From NCBI GenBank assembly GCA_001179505.1, contig CDMY01000831.1, positions 62,001 to 126,000 of the forward strand: a stretch of DNA of 64,000 bases. Direction: 5' to 3'. The notes under the pieces are model-generated. The model was not told the origin of the DNA, searched no databases, and saw only the letters and a program-made list of their open reading frames with translations. This DNA is from Vitrella brassicaformis. Taxonomy: Eukaryota; Sar; Vitrellaceae. Position 1 is the stretch's first letter; each line of letters opens with the position of its first letter. Of the stretch, positions 1 through 10,684 are shown in pieces. A program made the position numbers and the translations under genes.

Positions 1-235
1 GCATGTAGGGTCCATTCGTGGAGCCATGAGCCGTGTCCTCCTCCCCACCAGCCACCGTTGACCGTCACGCCCGCCACATCACACACATCCGTCCACACCA
101 ACAGCAACAGACCACACAGAACACACAGACGGGCAAAGCCCCCGACTGTCTGCCTGCCTGCCTGTCTGACTGTGGCGAGCCAATGAAGGAGTATGGGAGC
201 AGAAGGTACTACCCCTCGTGTCGCATTGCCATGGC

Positions 236-1048
236 CTAACGGTAAGACTTTTGGTATCTGGCGCGTGCGCCCCGACCGCCGAATTTCTTGGGTTCGCATC
301 TTCTGGGGTCTGCGACGAAGAGGGACCGGTCGTAGGCGTTGAAGGTGTCCTTGAGCTCCTTCTTGCTCGACTCGTCCACATCTGACACACGAGACACACA
401 CGGACAGACGGAGGGATGGAATGGACGCGTCATGTCACACACAGCCGGCAGGCCGTGATGTGCGTTGTGGTGTTGTGTTGCTTACACTTCTGGTAGTATG
501 CGAGGATGGCCTTGGCGATGGCTTGACGAATGGCTGATGAGAACACAACGGACGACACGACACAGATGAGAGATGAGGCAAGCCAAGCCACCTCTGGCGG
601 TCTGGTGTTGGTGTGTCTGCGTAGCACCATAGATCTGTGAGGTGTATCCGCCGCCCTTGACCCTCAGCCTGATGTCGATGCTCTCGAACTTCTTCTTCCC
701 CAGTATCAGCACCGGCTCGAACAGCTTCACGCGCAGGATCTCGGGACGCATCAAATCCAACGGACAACCATTGACCTAACGGGATACAGAAGCCAACCAC
801 CACACATCAAACACACACAGGGTGCGGTGCAGGCTGACGCTGACGCCCACCTTGATGTGCCCAGATCCCTCCTGGCAGAGGGCCACAGCCACGGCATTCT
901 TCTGAGAGGCACAGCAACGCACAGACAGACAAGAGGGAGGGAGTGACACGGCCATCCAGCTCACAGACCACCCCATGTCGGTCGCGCCCACCTTGCGTCC
1001 GAACGTCTGGACCCTCTTCGTGGGCTCCTTCTCCTTCTTGCCTTCCAT
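236..1048 (-). CDS. RPS16: 40S ribosomal protein S16 (uS9)
   Basis: Small-subunit cytosolic ribosomal protein uS9, whose C-terminal tail reaches the decoding site. The five exons read, in order: an N-terminus with VQTFGRK (exon 992-1048), [16 protein letters not shown], a long middle exon with [17 protein letters not shown] and [28 protein letters not shown], and the tail [24 protein letters not shown] ending in TAG. The final -KSYR is the hallmark of this family. The product is about 150 residues, the usual length. It is divergently paired with the RPL13 gene across a 391-bp gap that carries two oppositely oriented TGCGAGCTT motifs, so the two ribosomal protein genes may be co-regulated. Family assignment is secure; exact borders of the two short middle exons are read by eye. 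Confidence 0.95.
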
Positions 1049-1231
1049 GCTGGCAGGCTAGACAGGCTGAGATCAGGAGCTAGCTGAACACGCACAACGC
1101 ACAAACCACACAGATCTCTGCCTGTAGGTCTACCCGGTGCAGCTTTTCACTCTCTCCCTTCTACTATACCCCTCCCTCTCCTCATCCCCCTCTTTGGTGT
1201 ACCTGTTCGTTCGTTGCGACCTTCTTCTTTT

Positions 1232-1240
1232 TGCGAGCTT
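1232..1240 (+). promoter_or_regulatory. TGCGAGCTT motif, RPL13 side
   Basis: Exact copy of the recurring 9-mer, oriented toward RPL13, 199 nt before its ATG. Function is inferred only from recurrence at gene starts. Confidence 0.5.
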
Positions 1241-1258
1241 GCAGATCTCCCCCCCTCT

Positions 1259-1267
1259 AAGCTCGCA
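1259..1267 (-). promoter_or_regulatory. TGCGAGCTT motif, RPS16 side
   Basis: Exact copy on the minus strand, oriented toward RPS16, about 210 nt before its ATG. It forms a divergent pair with the copy at 1232. Confidence 0.5.
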
Positions 1268-1439
1268 AACACACACAAAATAGCAGCGCCAGAGAAAGGG
1301 CGAGGTGAGCAGGGAAGGAGGGAGGAGGCAGGCCAACGCATCTGGCTGGTCAGCATCCTCAGATCTGTGCCGTTGCCATCTGTGCGGTGGGTAATCTCAG
1401 GCTGTAGTGTGCCGCTGGGTGGTGGTTTGGTTGGTCAGG

Positions 1440-2303
1440 ATGGTGAAGCACAACAACGTATTGCCCAACGTGCACTTCCACAAGTACTGGCAGCGGTACG
1501 TCAAGACTTGGTTCAACCAGCCAGGCCGCAAGAAGAGCCGCCGACTCGCGAGGCAGAAGAAGGCCGCAGAACTCGCACCCCGACCCGTCGCCAAGCTCCT
1601 CCGGCCGGTGGTGCACCCGCCCACGCAGCGCTACAACCTCAAGGTCCGACGGGGTCGCGGATTCACTCTTGAAGAACTCAAGGTCAGTCCGTTGCACACA
1701 ACACACATGGGGGAGGATGGGAAGACGGTACTCATGTGTGCGTGTGTGTGATCAGGAGGCTGGCATCTCCCGCAAGACTGCCCGCACGATCGGCATCTCT
1801 GTGGACTGGCGTCGCAAGAACCGGAGCATGGAGTCGCTCAACACTAACGTGGACCGCCTGAAGGAGTACAAGTCCAAGCTGATCATCTTCCCCCGCAAGA
1901 ACAAGGCCAAGACCGGCGACACCGAGCGCAGCGAGATCCAGAACGTCCAGCAGAACGCCTCAAAGGACATCATCCCCATTCCCAAGCCCTCGCTGCGCAT
2001 CAAGGTGGGAGAGAGAGGGAGGGACGCTGGGTGCGGTGCATCGATCACTCTACACACGTTTTTGTGGATGTGAATGTGTGTCAGGCTCGTGCCATCACTG
2101 ACGACGACAGGCAGTTCGAGGCCTACAACACGCTGCGAAAGGCGAAAGTCGACGCCAAATACGTAAGACACACATAGCTAAAGGGCCACGGGCAAGACCA
2201 CACACACTTCGCTCATTCTCGTTTGGTGTGTCTGTGTGTGCAGTTCGGCCGTCGCGAGAAGCGTGCAAGGGAGAAGGCTGAGGCGGCTGAGCAGAAGAAG
2301 TAA
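1440..2303 (+). CDS. RPL13: 60S ribosomal protein L13 (eL13)
   Basis: Large-subunit cytosolic ribosomal protein eL13. Four exons, 1440-1682, 1756-2004, 2085-2162 and 2244-2303, all joined in phase 0 through introns of 73-81 nt, give 209 residues against a usual length near 211. Diagnostic stretches are [20 protein letters not shown] at the N-terminus, [16 protein letters not shown], the [10 protein letters not shown] before the first intron and [12 protein letters not shown] just after it, and a basic C-terminus. The ATG at 1440 is chosen because the conserved MVKHNN start of the family follows it. Each intron ends in a TG-rich tract before the acceptor AG. Its divergent partner is RPS16. Confidence 0.97.
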
Positions 2304-3306
2304 ACCGCACACCGCCCACTCGTTTCCCAGTGACCGACCGACCGGCGGTTTGCTCACGGACGGTGGGCATGGGTGAGTGAGCCGTCCATCCCAGCCGACA
2401 GCTCGGCAGGGATGGATGGATGGAGTGCGTGTGTGTGCGCGGGGTTCGTGTATCTCTGGTGCGTTGTCAGTCAGAGACGCGACAGACGAACAGTGCGGCT
2501 GTCTGGTGGTGCGTGGCCTGCATGGTGCATGGTATGGTCGATTGACCGCTGCAAGTGCGCCCTCGTGGGCTGAATGTGATGCCTTCTCCTTCTCCAGTGC
2601 CGTCCCCCTAAGCCCACCCACCGATGACCCCCTAAGCCCACCCACCGATGACCAACCAAATTTGCACCTTTAACCGACAGCTGCCGATAGGAGGGTGCAA
2701 TGACACCCACCACCACACGTCGATCCATCGGAATCAAGTCATTGTCGCAGCACCCACCATACATATGGACAGCTAGCTAATTGTGACCTCACTCGCCCAC
2801 ACAGGCGCACTGCAACCATCGGTCAGGCAGCATTAATTCACTCGGGGGAAACTGGGCAGGCAGACAGGCAGGCACTGCAAGCTCACTCAGTCAGCTCAAA
2901 TGGACAGACAGGACGCATCACCTTGCTTGCTTGCTATGGATGAGCCATCCATCCATCCATCCATACATCCATCCATGGTCGGTGCGTGCGGCGGGGTGCG
3001 GTACACAAGTCAGTCAGTCAGTCAGTGAGGTCTGGCAGCCATCCCTCGTCCCTGTCTATCGCATGCTTCATGCCATTGTCCCGCTCCATTAGATGCACAA
3101 ATACATTACAGCCCAACCACACCCACACCCACACACGCAAAGACATTCCCCGCCTCCCCTCCCCCCTCCCCCCCCTCTACACCCCCCCTACAGCGACGCA
3201 CGCAGGCAGGCCACAGCCAGCGACCGATCCAGCCAATGAACGACTAAACAAAACAGCTCTTGTCGTATGCGACTGGCTGATCGGCTGGCTGGCTACGGGG
3301 TTGGGT
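2304..3306. other. Convergent intergenic region with simple repeats
   Basis: About 1 kb between the 3' ends of RPL13 and the otubain-RING gene. I see no convincing coding region. It holds two adjacent copies of a roughly 22-bp unit (CCCTAAGCCCACCCACCGATGA, 2607-2653), CATC/ATCC tetranucleotide runs near 2946-2976, a CAGT run near 3008-3026 and a C-rich tract at 3150-3190. Confidence 0.6.
2607..2653. repeat. 22-bp tandem duplication
   Basis: Two almost perfect adjacent copies of a 22-bp unit beginning CCCTAAGCCCACCC, in non-coding sequence downstream of RPL13. Confidence 0.7.
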
Positions 3307-6300
3307 TCACTTGCTGGTGCCCTTTTTGCCCCCTCCGGCCTTTTTGTAGCCCTCCTGCCTTTGCCTCTTGCGCTCCTCCTCCCTGGCCTTCTTTTCCTTC
3401 TCCTTCTCCTCCTCCTCTATCAAAAGGTTGGCCTGCTTGTCGGCGTGCTTCGCCTTGTCGTTGGCACCACTCTTGGTCTTGATCACCTCAGCCACATTCT
3501 CGCCTATCGACTCGCGGCTGTCGCTCCCGCGCCGCCATAGGGCCCCTATCAGCTTGTTGTAGTAGGAGCTGCTGCTGCTGCTGCTGCTGGCGGCAGCCGA
3601 GTCCGCGGCAGTGTGGGAGTCGCCGCTCGTCGCGTTGTCCTTGGCTGATGCCTTCTGGTGCTTGCTGCCCTTGCGCGGCCGGCTGTTTGGGGGGCTGGGG
3701 GAGGCGGACGGGGGAGAGCCGTCGGTGGCTGCTGCTGCTGCTGCTGCTGCTGCGAGGGACTCCTCTGCGGCTCGGTCGACAACGGTACTGGAGGAACTGC
3801 CCAGCTTGAAGAAACTGGGAACCTACATGACCCCAGGCGACACGCGAAGGAATTCGTGCATATGATGCATGGACGCTTTGTCCGTGTGGGAGTGGTGTGC
3901 TGTCTTACCCATCTGCTAAAGCTAGACGACGACTGATGCGGCAGCAAGGGCGACCTATCATGGCCAGTGGGCCCGTCCTGCCCCTGCGGCTCCTCCTCGT
4001 CCTCATCACCATCCCCCTCGCCCTCTTCTGCCTCCTCGACATCTTCCCGCCTCTTGCTGTGTTTCTTGCCCTTCTTGCCCTTGTGCCGCCGCCTGGTCGA
4101 CCTGCCGAAAGTGGCTGCCTCTGTGTCGGCAGGGGAGCCGGGGTGGTCCTCACCCTCATTGGCCTCATCGGCGTCTTCGTTGGGTGGGCGGACGGTGGCG
4201 GGCTCAGTTGGTTCATCCTTCGGAGCTGGTGGCTCTTGGCCGATGGTGGCGGCAGCGGGCGACGGCTCCTCCTCCGCTTGTGGCTTGTCTGCCGTCTTGT
4301 CGGTGACGACCGGCTCTTCCTTGTCTGTCTTGGGTGGGAGTGGTGGTGTCCCGCTGCTGTCCTTGTCCTTGTCTTTGCGCGGCTTGCGTCTGGCCGTCTT
4401 GGCCGCCTCACGCGACAGGTCCTCGCCCGTGGCCTGCGATGCCCCTCCGTCTCTACTGCCGGTCGAGGGCGCCCCCTCCGCCCCCTCCTCGGCTGCACTG
4501 GCAGCAGCAGCCACCGACCCCTTCTTGGGCCCATCGACCTCGCCGCTTCTGGAGGACTTGGGGCGGACGGCCCTCCACCCATCCCTCTCGTCCTGCGTCG
4601 GGGGCGCCTTGGTGTCGATCAGGGGAGGGGGCGGCAGATCCACCACCGAATCGACTTTGACATTGTTGGGGGCGGGAGAGGGGGGCGAGGGGGCGCTCTT
4701 CTCCTTCCACTCAGAGGCCGGTCGCCCCGCAGATGACGACGATGCTGCTGGTGCCCGCGGGGGGCATTGTCGCTGCTGCCTGGTGGGTGCCTGGTGGTTG
4801 GCCTTGGGCTTGGTGCCGCCGCTCCCTGGCGCCGAGGAGAAGGTCACTGGTCGCACAGAAATCTTGTTGCTGCCGCTCTCGGCTGGCAGGGGTGGCATGT
4901 CTGGGGTGGGCAGCAGCCCGGGGCCGCCATTCAAGTTCCCATGATCGCGCCGCTGGCCCCCACTCACACCATTGACCCCATTGAGCATGTGGTCGTGCTG
5001 GCCCTCCTCCGACCGATGATCGATGGGGCGCCCACCGCCCCCACGACCGTTGCGCATGCCCTTCCGGCTGTCACGTCGGTTGTCAGGGAGTGCCAGGCCC
5101 CGCCCGGCAGAACGACCGTTGGTCATGCGATGATGGCCGCTGCCGCACGGGCCGGGAGGGGGTGGTGGGGGCGGCGGGGGAGGTGGGGGCGGGGGCGGGG
5201 GCGATGCACAGGACGACGCAACAGCAGCATCGGCAGGGCTGTAGCCGTTCTGCATGGGCTCGTAGTGCCACCGGCTGTCGTCCTTGCCACCGTCAGCAGC
5301 CGACCCCCACTCCTTCTCGTAGACGTCACGGTCTACCGAGGCCGAGGGCGCCTCGCGGCCAGCCGGGGCCGGTCGATGGTGCGTGCCGGTGACCCCGTTG
5401 GTGGTGCTCGCCGACTGACCGGAATATGCATAGACGTTGACGGTCCGCTTCGGTGGCCGGGGGGCGGGGGGCGCGTCGATGGCCGTGGGGCTGGCCTGCA
5501 GGGGGGTCGTGGCAGCAGGTGTCGTCGCCGCCACGGGGATCTGCATCTCGGCGCACCGCAGGGGGCCGTAGCTCTCGAGGAAGAAGTCGCGACACGCCTT
5601 GCGGTTGAATCTCGCTGGCGAGTCCGTCTCCATGCCGCAGCTCCGTGGGCAGTTGAAGTGGGCCTCCCCCTGCGGCCCCGAGTACTCGGTGCAGGTGCTC
5701 CAGCAGGTCACACACATGACCAGGTCGCAGCAGGTGCCCCTGATGAGGTAGCGGTGCCTGTGCTCGCTCGTGCACTTGGGGTTGCCGCATCCCGCCTTGA
5801 GCGTGCCCTCGTCGGTCACCAACACCAGACCACACGGCGGAGGCCTCAGCGGCGGAGGGGGCGCCCCCACCACCAAAGGAGGCAGGCTGCCCGCAGCACT
5901 CGCAGGTGGGCGGATGCCGTCTCGGCTGCCCCACACGGACGGCGATGGTGGCTGTGGGTGTGCGGGTGGCTCGTCTGTGTCGCTCGGGGGGCTAACGGGC
6001 GGGGGCGATGGGTGCGACATCAACGGGGCGGCGGGGCTGACGGTGCGGCCGCCGCTGGGGCCTGGGAGGGGCGACATGGGCGTCTGTGAGTCGAAGGCTG
6101 CCGTGAAGTAGGCGTACAGGTCGTTGTGCCTGCAGATGGGGCACTCCGTCACGAACACACGCGTGTTCTGAATCAATCAAGAACAACATACAAAGCGATA
6201 AAGTTAGAGGGACGTGTGTGTGTGTGTGTGTTTCAGTCGGTAGCTGCTTCGCTGTGTGTGTGTGTCCTTACGTCCTGGAGGAGGGTCGTCCTGCGATTGT

Positions 6301-8370
6301 AGGTGAGGTGGTCGTTCGCACAGGTGCTGCACACTATCTGCACACAGCCATCCAGCCATCCACCCACCAGCAACACACCATGTGTAAAGAGTAGAGTGTG
6401 TGGACGTGTGTCGGTCATGATGGTGTAGGTAGGTGATTGCAATGCATACCTTCTTGCAGCACGGCAGTCTGAGCAGCTCCTCCCGACATGTGCAGATGGG
6501 GCACTGCATGGTCTTCTGCCCCGTGCCGTTGCCGTCCGCACCCTCGGCCGTCGAGTGCGAGCACACGGGGCACTCCAGGTCATCAACAGACTCCTGCACA
6601 CAACACAAGAAGTGGGGCCCACACATACACACCACACCCTCCCATGTGTGTGTGAATGTGTGTGTGTGCGTGTGTGTGGTAAGTTTGCTTGCTTCTTACG
6701 TGTTCTTCCCGCCCGAGTTTCTTCTTGCAGGTGACACACAACCGGTGGAAGCAGATCAACATGTCCTGTGGAACACACACCCCGAGGAGGGAGATGACAC
6801 ACCGTTCGTTCGATCATTGAGGCGTGGGGTGGTCGGTTGTGTCCCCAGATGACGTACCAGTGCTCGCAGCACGGTGGAGGCCCCACAGTCGCTACACTGT
6901 GCCTGGAACGCACTCATCTCCTTGAACCGACGCGTCTGGGACCTGTCGGCATGGCACCACACCACACCACAGACAGACAGACAGACAGGCAGCAATACGT
7001 ATGCCGTGTGCACCGTGTGTGTGTGCGATTGGAGACGTACGTGGCGTAGAGGAGGTCGTAGTGGCCTGGACGGAATAGGAGGACGACAGGAGTGGTGCCG
7101 GGCATCATGACCGATCCCTCGGGGTACTCGTACAGCGGACACAGAGCGTCGGTGTTGTCCTGACACACACAGAGAGAGGACATGAGTGAGTAAGTCAAGC
7201 GAGAGAGGAGAGGGAGGGGTGCGTTGCTGTCGTGTGGTTTTGTTTTGTCACCAGCTGCACGATGTGGATGTTGACGTTGAGCGCTATCGAGGCCACGGCA
7301 AACACCAAACCGCCCTCCGCCTCACGACCTGACACACCCACACACAAATACAGATACAGATGCAGATACACCAACACAACCTCAGCCCCTCAGCCACGAT
7401 GGATGCATCAGTCCCTCCCTCCCTCCCTCCCTCCTCCGCCTCTCACCCATCTCCATGATCTCCATCTCCACGTACTGCTCCACACTCTGGAAAAACTCCT
7501 CCTCAGCAGCCTGTCCCTGCTGTCCCTGCTGCTGCGTGGCGCCCGAGCTGCTGCTCTTGCCGCCACATGCCTCCTGCAGTGTGGGTGAGTCGGCGGGGGA
7601 CGACGCGTCGCCGGCGCTGGGGCTGGGGCTGGAGGTGGCGGGGATGGGGTAGGTCGACACGTACTCGGAGATGGTCAGCACACCGTCCTCAGAGGGCGTC
7701 ACAGACTCGTCGGCGTGCTCCAACATGTACTTGCGCACCAGCCGGCGGAGCATCTTGACTGAATGAAGCAAAGGAGAGAGAGGAGGGACAGGACAGGACA
7801 GGACAGGACAGGACAGGACAACTCACATGACACGGCGCGATTGTGCTTTACTATGCTGTGGTGTAGGTAAGTGTGGTTACAAAGGTAGGTACCTATGGCG
7901 AGGTCCAGGTCAGCGTCGGTCATGAGTTGCCAGTAGAGCTCACTGCCCCTGAGGCACTGCAAACGGCCATACTGCACCGCCAGGTCATCCTCCGCCAGCA
8001 CATCGGCAGGAATGTCAAAGTTGTACGCGGCCGTCTCGCGCAACTCCAGCAGGGCGAAACCCAACGCACGATAGAAGCAGTTCCCTGCACCACACAACAA
8101 ACACACCACACACCAAGCCAAGCCGCCGAAACGACACACCAGGTCCACGCCATTGCAATCAACGCCCCTGGCGACCCATCCCTTTTTTCTTTCGTGGCCA
8201 TACGCACCATCGCCCCGGACGCGTCTGAAGCTGTCATAGGTCTCGCAGAGTTTGTCGATCTTTTTCTGGTGGTTCTTGCTGGCATTGAAGTCACGCTTGA
8301 GCACGTCCAGGGCCAATGGGACCGACAGGGGATACCGCCTGTCCCGCCAGTTGGTCCGCACCTGCTCCAT
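3307..8370 (-). CDS. Otubain-type deubiquitinase fused to a Cys-rich RING-like region
   Basis: Eleven exons joined in consistent phase (8208-8370, 7893-8084, 7447-7758, 7252-7328, 7041-7159, 6858-6942, 6700-6765, 6450-6593, 6272-6337, 3909-6167, 3307-3822) give about 1,332 residues. Residues about 10-285 form a peptidase C65 (otubain) domain. GDGNCFYRALGF supplies Asp54 and Cys57, and RPGHYDLLY supplies His281, so the triad looks intact and the enzyme should cleave ubiquitin isopeptide bonds. Residues about 300-430 contain clustered CxxC pairs (CSDC, CVTC, CPVC, CPIC, CSTC, CPIC) resembling RING-type zinc ligands. A second Cys-rich patch (CGNPKC, CCDLVMCVTC) follows, then a long Pro/Ala/Gly-rich region and a Lys/Glu-rich tail. 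Ordinary otubains are near 270 residues, so the extension is unusual. The last intron (3823-3908) is the least certain. The start ATG precedes the conserved N-terminal otubain helix. Confidence 0.85.
7786..7820. repeat. GGACA pentanucleotide repeat
   Basis: About seven tandem copies of GGACA inside the second intron of the otubain-RING gene. Intronic microsatellite; no function implied. Confidence 0.7.
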
Positions 8371-8469
8371 CAGACGCACAAGGCGGCCGAAAAGCCAAGA
8401 GGCCTCAAGACTACATCATCTGGCTCTCCTCAAGGCCATGAGTGAGGTCAACGACATCGCCTTCCAATC

Positions 8470-8478
8470 TGCGAGCTT
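8470..8478 (+). promoter_or_regulatory. TGCGAGCTT motif before the hydroxylase gene
   Basis: Exact copy of the recurring 9-mer, 82 nt upstream of the ATG at 8560 and oriented toward it. It lies in the 189-bp gap shared with the divergent otubain-RING gene and supports the downstream ATG over an upstream one at 8438. Confidence 0.5.
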
Positions 8479-8559
8479 ACGAGCTCCAGTGGTTTCAAGC
8501 TCCACTCGCAGCGAGTGGGATGCGGAAGTAGATCTTCTTGGCTGGCTACTGTTTGTCTG

Positions 8560-10106
8560 ATGAGTCCTTCCCGAGATTTCAGTTGCTTCAGCAGCGTCAT
8601 CACAGAGGACAAGATAGCCCACCTGGTACGGAAGAGGACCACACGGCAGACAGACACAGCCCTTCTGTCGTGGATCTCTGCCTTCTGGTGTTGTTTGCAG
8701 GTCGCTGAGGGCTTCGCAATCATCGACGTAGGCGTGGAGTGGACACGGAGGTCTGTTCATTCCAGCGCATTGATTGGATGTGCTGCGCTGTGCTGTGCTG
8801 TGTGGGTGTGGTATTGTTGGCAGGGCTGTTTCTCCCACGAGTGGGCGACTGCACTGCGGAAGGAGGCGGTATGGCTGATGGAGAGCGGCCTGCTGATACC
8901 CAACCGAACCAAGTTCGGACAGGCGCTGCTCACCAAACCAAACGTGTACAGTACAAAGAGAGGAAGAGGAACACACAGTGCACTCACAGATGCTCTCTCA
9001 CGTCCTCATTGCAAGTTCGTTCTGCGCGTGTCAGCTACGAGCTGGACCTGCACGGCGAGGCCCGGTCCAAGGTGCCTGAGTTCGATGCGCTCTGGGCCAG
9101 CGACGCGTTGGTGGAGGCCTTGTCGTGCTGCCTGAAGTGGCTGGGGTCAAGTGTGGAGCTGTTGAAGGGGACAGAGGCGCGGAGCATCAAGATACAGTGC
9201 AACAGGGGCAGCGGCGGATGCTTCCCATTCCAGTGAGCAAACTGAGCAGGAGCAGCCAACGGATTGATCTGCCGTCTATCTATCGTGTGTGATGTGTATG
9301 TGTGTGTGGTGTGTGTCAGCTATGACAACGCGGGCCCGCCGTGCAACCGAAAGGTCACATGTCTGGTGTACCTCAACCCCGACTGGCAGGAGGGCGATGG
9401 CGGTGAGATCGTGCTGCTGCCGTTCCTGAAGGAGGCTGTGGTCGTCCCGCCCCTTATGGCCCGCATGGTCATCTTCTGGTGCTGAGTGAGTGAGGCCAGC
9501 CGACCGATGGATGAGCCGATGGATGGATGGCTAGTCGATGGATGGCTGGCTGGCTGGATGGATGGGTGGCTGATGGATTGACAGGTCCGACAGAGTGCTG
9601 CACCGAGTGATGCCATGCCATGCGGAAAGGTGAGTGAGACCCGACGTCAGACTCTCCGTTGGGTTGATATGATACCTGGGCATTGCCTTGTGTGTATGTC
9701 TGGTTTGCCTGCCTGTTTGCAGGTATTGTTTCACGATCTGGGTGGATGCCCCTGCTGACAAGGTCAACACACCCCAGGAGACCCAACTGCGCCTGAGCCC
9801 CAGTGCCCTGGACGATCCCGATGCCCTCATCGAGGCACTCAGACTCTCACCCCTGCAAAGGTCCGCACGCCCACATCCTCATACACACACGTCATTTTGT
9901 GCGTCCATCCGTGTGCCGCATGCAGGAGTCTGTCCCGAGCTGTGTATGACGAGGAGTATGAGGAGAGCATCTCACAGTGCATGGCTGGGGCGCCGGGGTG
10001 CCAGGAGATGGTACAGGCACACCGGATGAGTGTGGATGCGAGTCGGCAGAGCGCAGGGCTCAGGAAGCTTATTGATCTGCTCAGGCAGCACAAGCCACAC
10101 AGATAG
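8560..10106 (+). CDS. 2-oxoglutarate/Fe(II)-dependent dioxygenase, prolyl 4-hydroxylase-like
   Basis: Predicted non-haem iron oxygenase that hydroxylates a protein side chain (probably proline) using 2-oxoglutarate and O2. Eight exons (8560-8625, 8701-8727, 8824-8945, 9035-9232, 9320-9478, 9585-9629, 9723-9860, 9926-10106) give 311 residues. The double-stranded beta-helix core shows the iron ligands HYD (His-x-Asp) and the distal His in VLHRVMPCH, followed by RYCFTIWVD, whose Arg would bind 2-oxoglutarate. CLVYLNPDWQEGDGGEIVLLPF is the typical strand pair between them. The codon for the first iron-binding His is split by a phase-2 intron (9232/9320). No signal peptide is visible, so it is more like cytosolic/nuclear PHD-type enzymes than secretory collagen hydroxylases. 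Substrate cannot be told from sequence. Confidence 0.9.
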
Positions 10107-10682
10107 CTGTGTGTGTACATGGTTTGCGCGCAGTCAGTGACTCTTGATGATGCGTGTGGGAACTCATGGCGATATCCAATGGGACTTCACATATATTAGA
10201 TCTGATGAAAGCCATCAGTCGACGAATGAATGCATGTCTGTCATCATGTCATTGGACGTGTGGCTATCATCCATCACTTCAGGGACCCCGATAAATTCAG
10301 TCTCATGGAACGCCATGCATGTCTCACAGGCACACAAAACACTCACTGCATGACACACTACAAACCATGCACTGACATTACATACACTGTGCATGTGAGA
10401 GATGCGAGAGCCACATAAATACGCACACACACACATACAGAGATAGAGAGGATCTACACAAAACCGAGAGGATTAGAGCTGAGATCCACGCAAAAGGGAG
10501 AGGGAAAAACGTACAAAGGCCCACTAATTGTCCATTCCACGCACTGCTCACTCGTCGTATGCATTTGCCTAGAGGTATGAGAAAAGACAGACATCCTCAC
10601 ACATGAGTTCCACGCCAAAGAGAGAAGGCAAAACGTGCAAAGGATGCCAACGAATTGTCCGTCCATTCCACACACTGTTCAT
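10107..10682. other. Convergent intergenic region with a degenerate direct repeat
   Basis: Non-coding stretch of 576 bp between the 3' ends of the hydroxylase and ankyrin-RING genes. It is visibly more AT-rich than the exons. It holds the two diverged repeat copies listed separately. No coding frame is convincing. Confidence 0.6.
10483..10553. repeat. Diverged ~75-bp direct repeat, copy 1
   Basis: The stretch from TCCACGCAAAAGGGAGAGG through AATTGTCCATTCCACGCACTG is matched with substitutions and small indels by 10607-10684. Confidence 0.6.
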
Positions 10683-10684
10683 TC
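10607..10684. repeat. Diverged ~75-bp direct repeat, copy 2
   Basis: TTCCACGCCAAAGAGAGAAG through AATTGTCCG...CCATTCCACACACTG matches 10483-10553. This copy runs up to the stop codon of the ankyrin-RING gene. Confidence 0.6.

Larger units (their letters stand above)
1049..1439. promoter_or_regulatory. Divergent promoter of RPS16 and RPL13
   Basis: A 391-bp gap between two head-to-head ribosomal protein genes. It contains TGCGAGCTT at 1232-1240 pointing toward RPL13 and its reverse complement at 1259-1267 pointing toward RPS16, separated by a pyrimidine/C-rich stretch. No open frame here looks coding. The promoter role is inferred from position and from recurrence of the motif at other gene starts in the window. 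Confidence 0.6.

Noticed and set aside
1-235. Small frame at the left edge
   Set aside because: Low-complexity CA-rich sequence downstream of RPS16; no coding evidence.
3905-4944. Long plus-strand open frames rich in Ser, Leu and Arg opposite the otubain-RING gene
   Set aside because: They are the antisense of the GC-rich low-complexity tail exon and lack family features; the minus frame is tied by phase to the otubain exons.
8438-8560. ATG at 8438 as start of the hydroxylase gene
   Set aside because: Its frame stops before the conserved exon unless a ~30-nt intron is assumed, and the promoter-like motif at 8470 lies downstream of it. The ATG at 8560 joins in frame directly.
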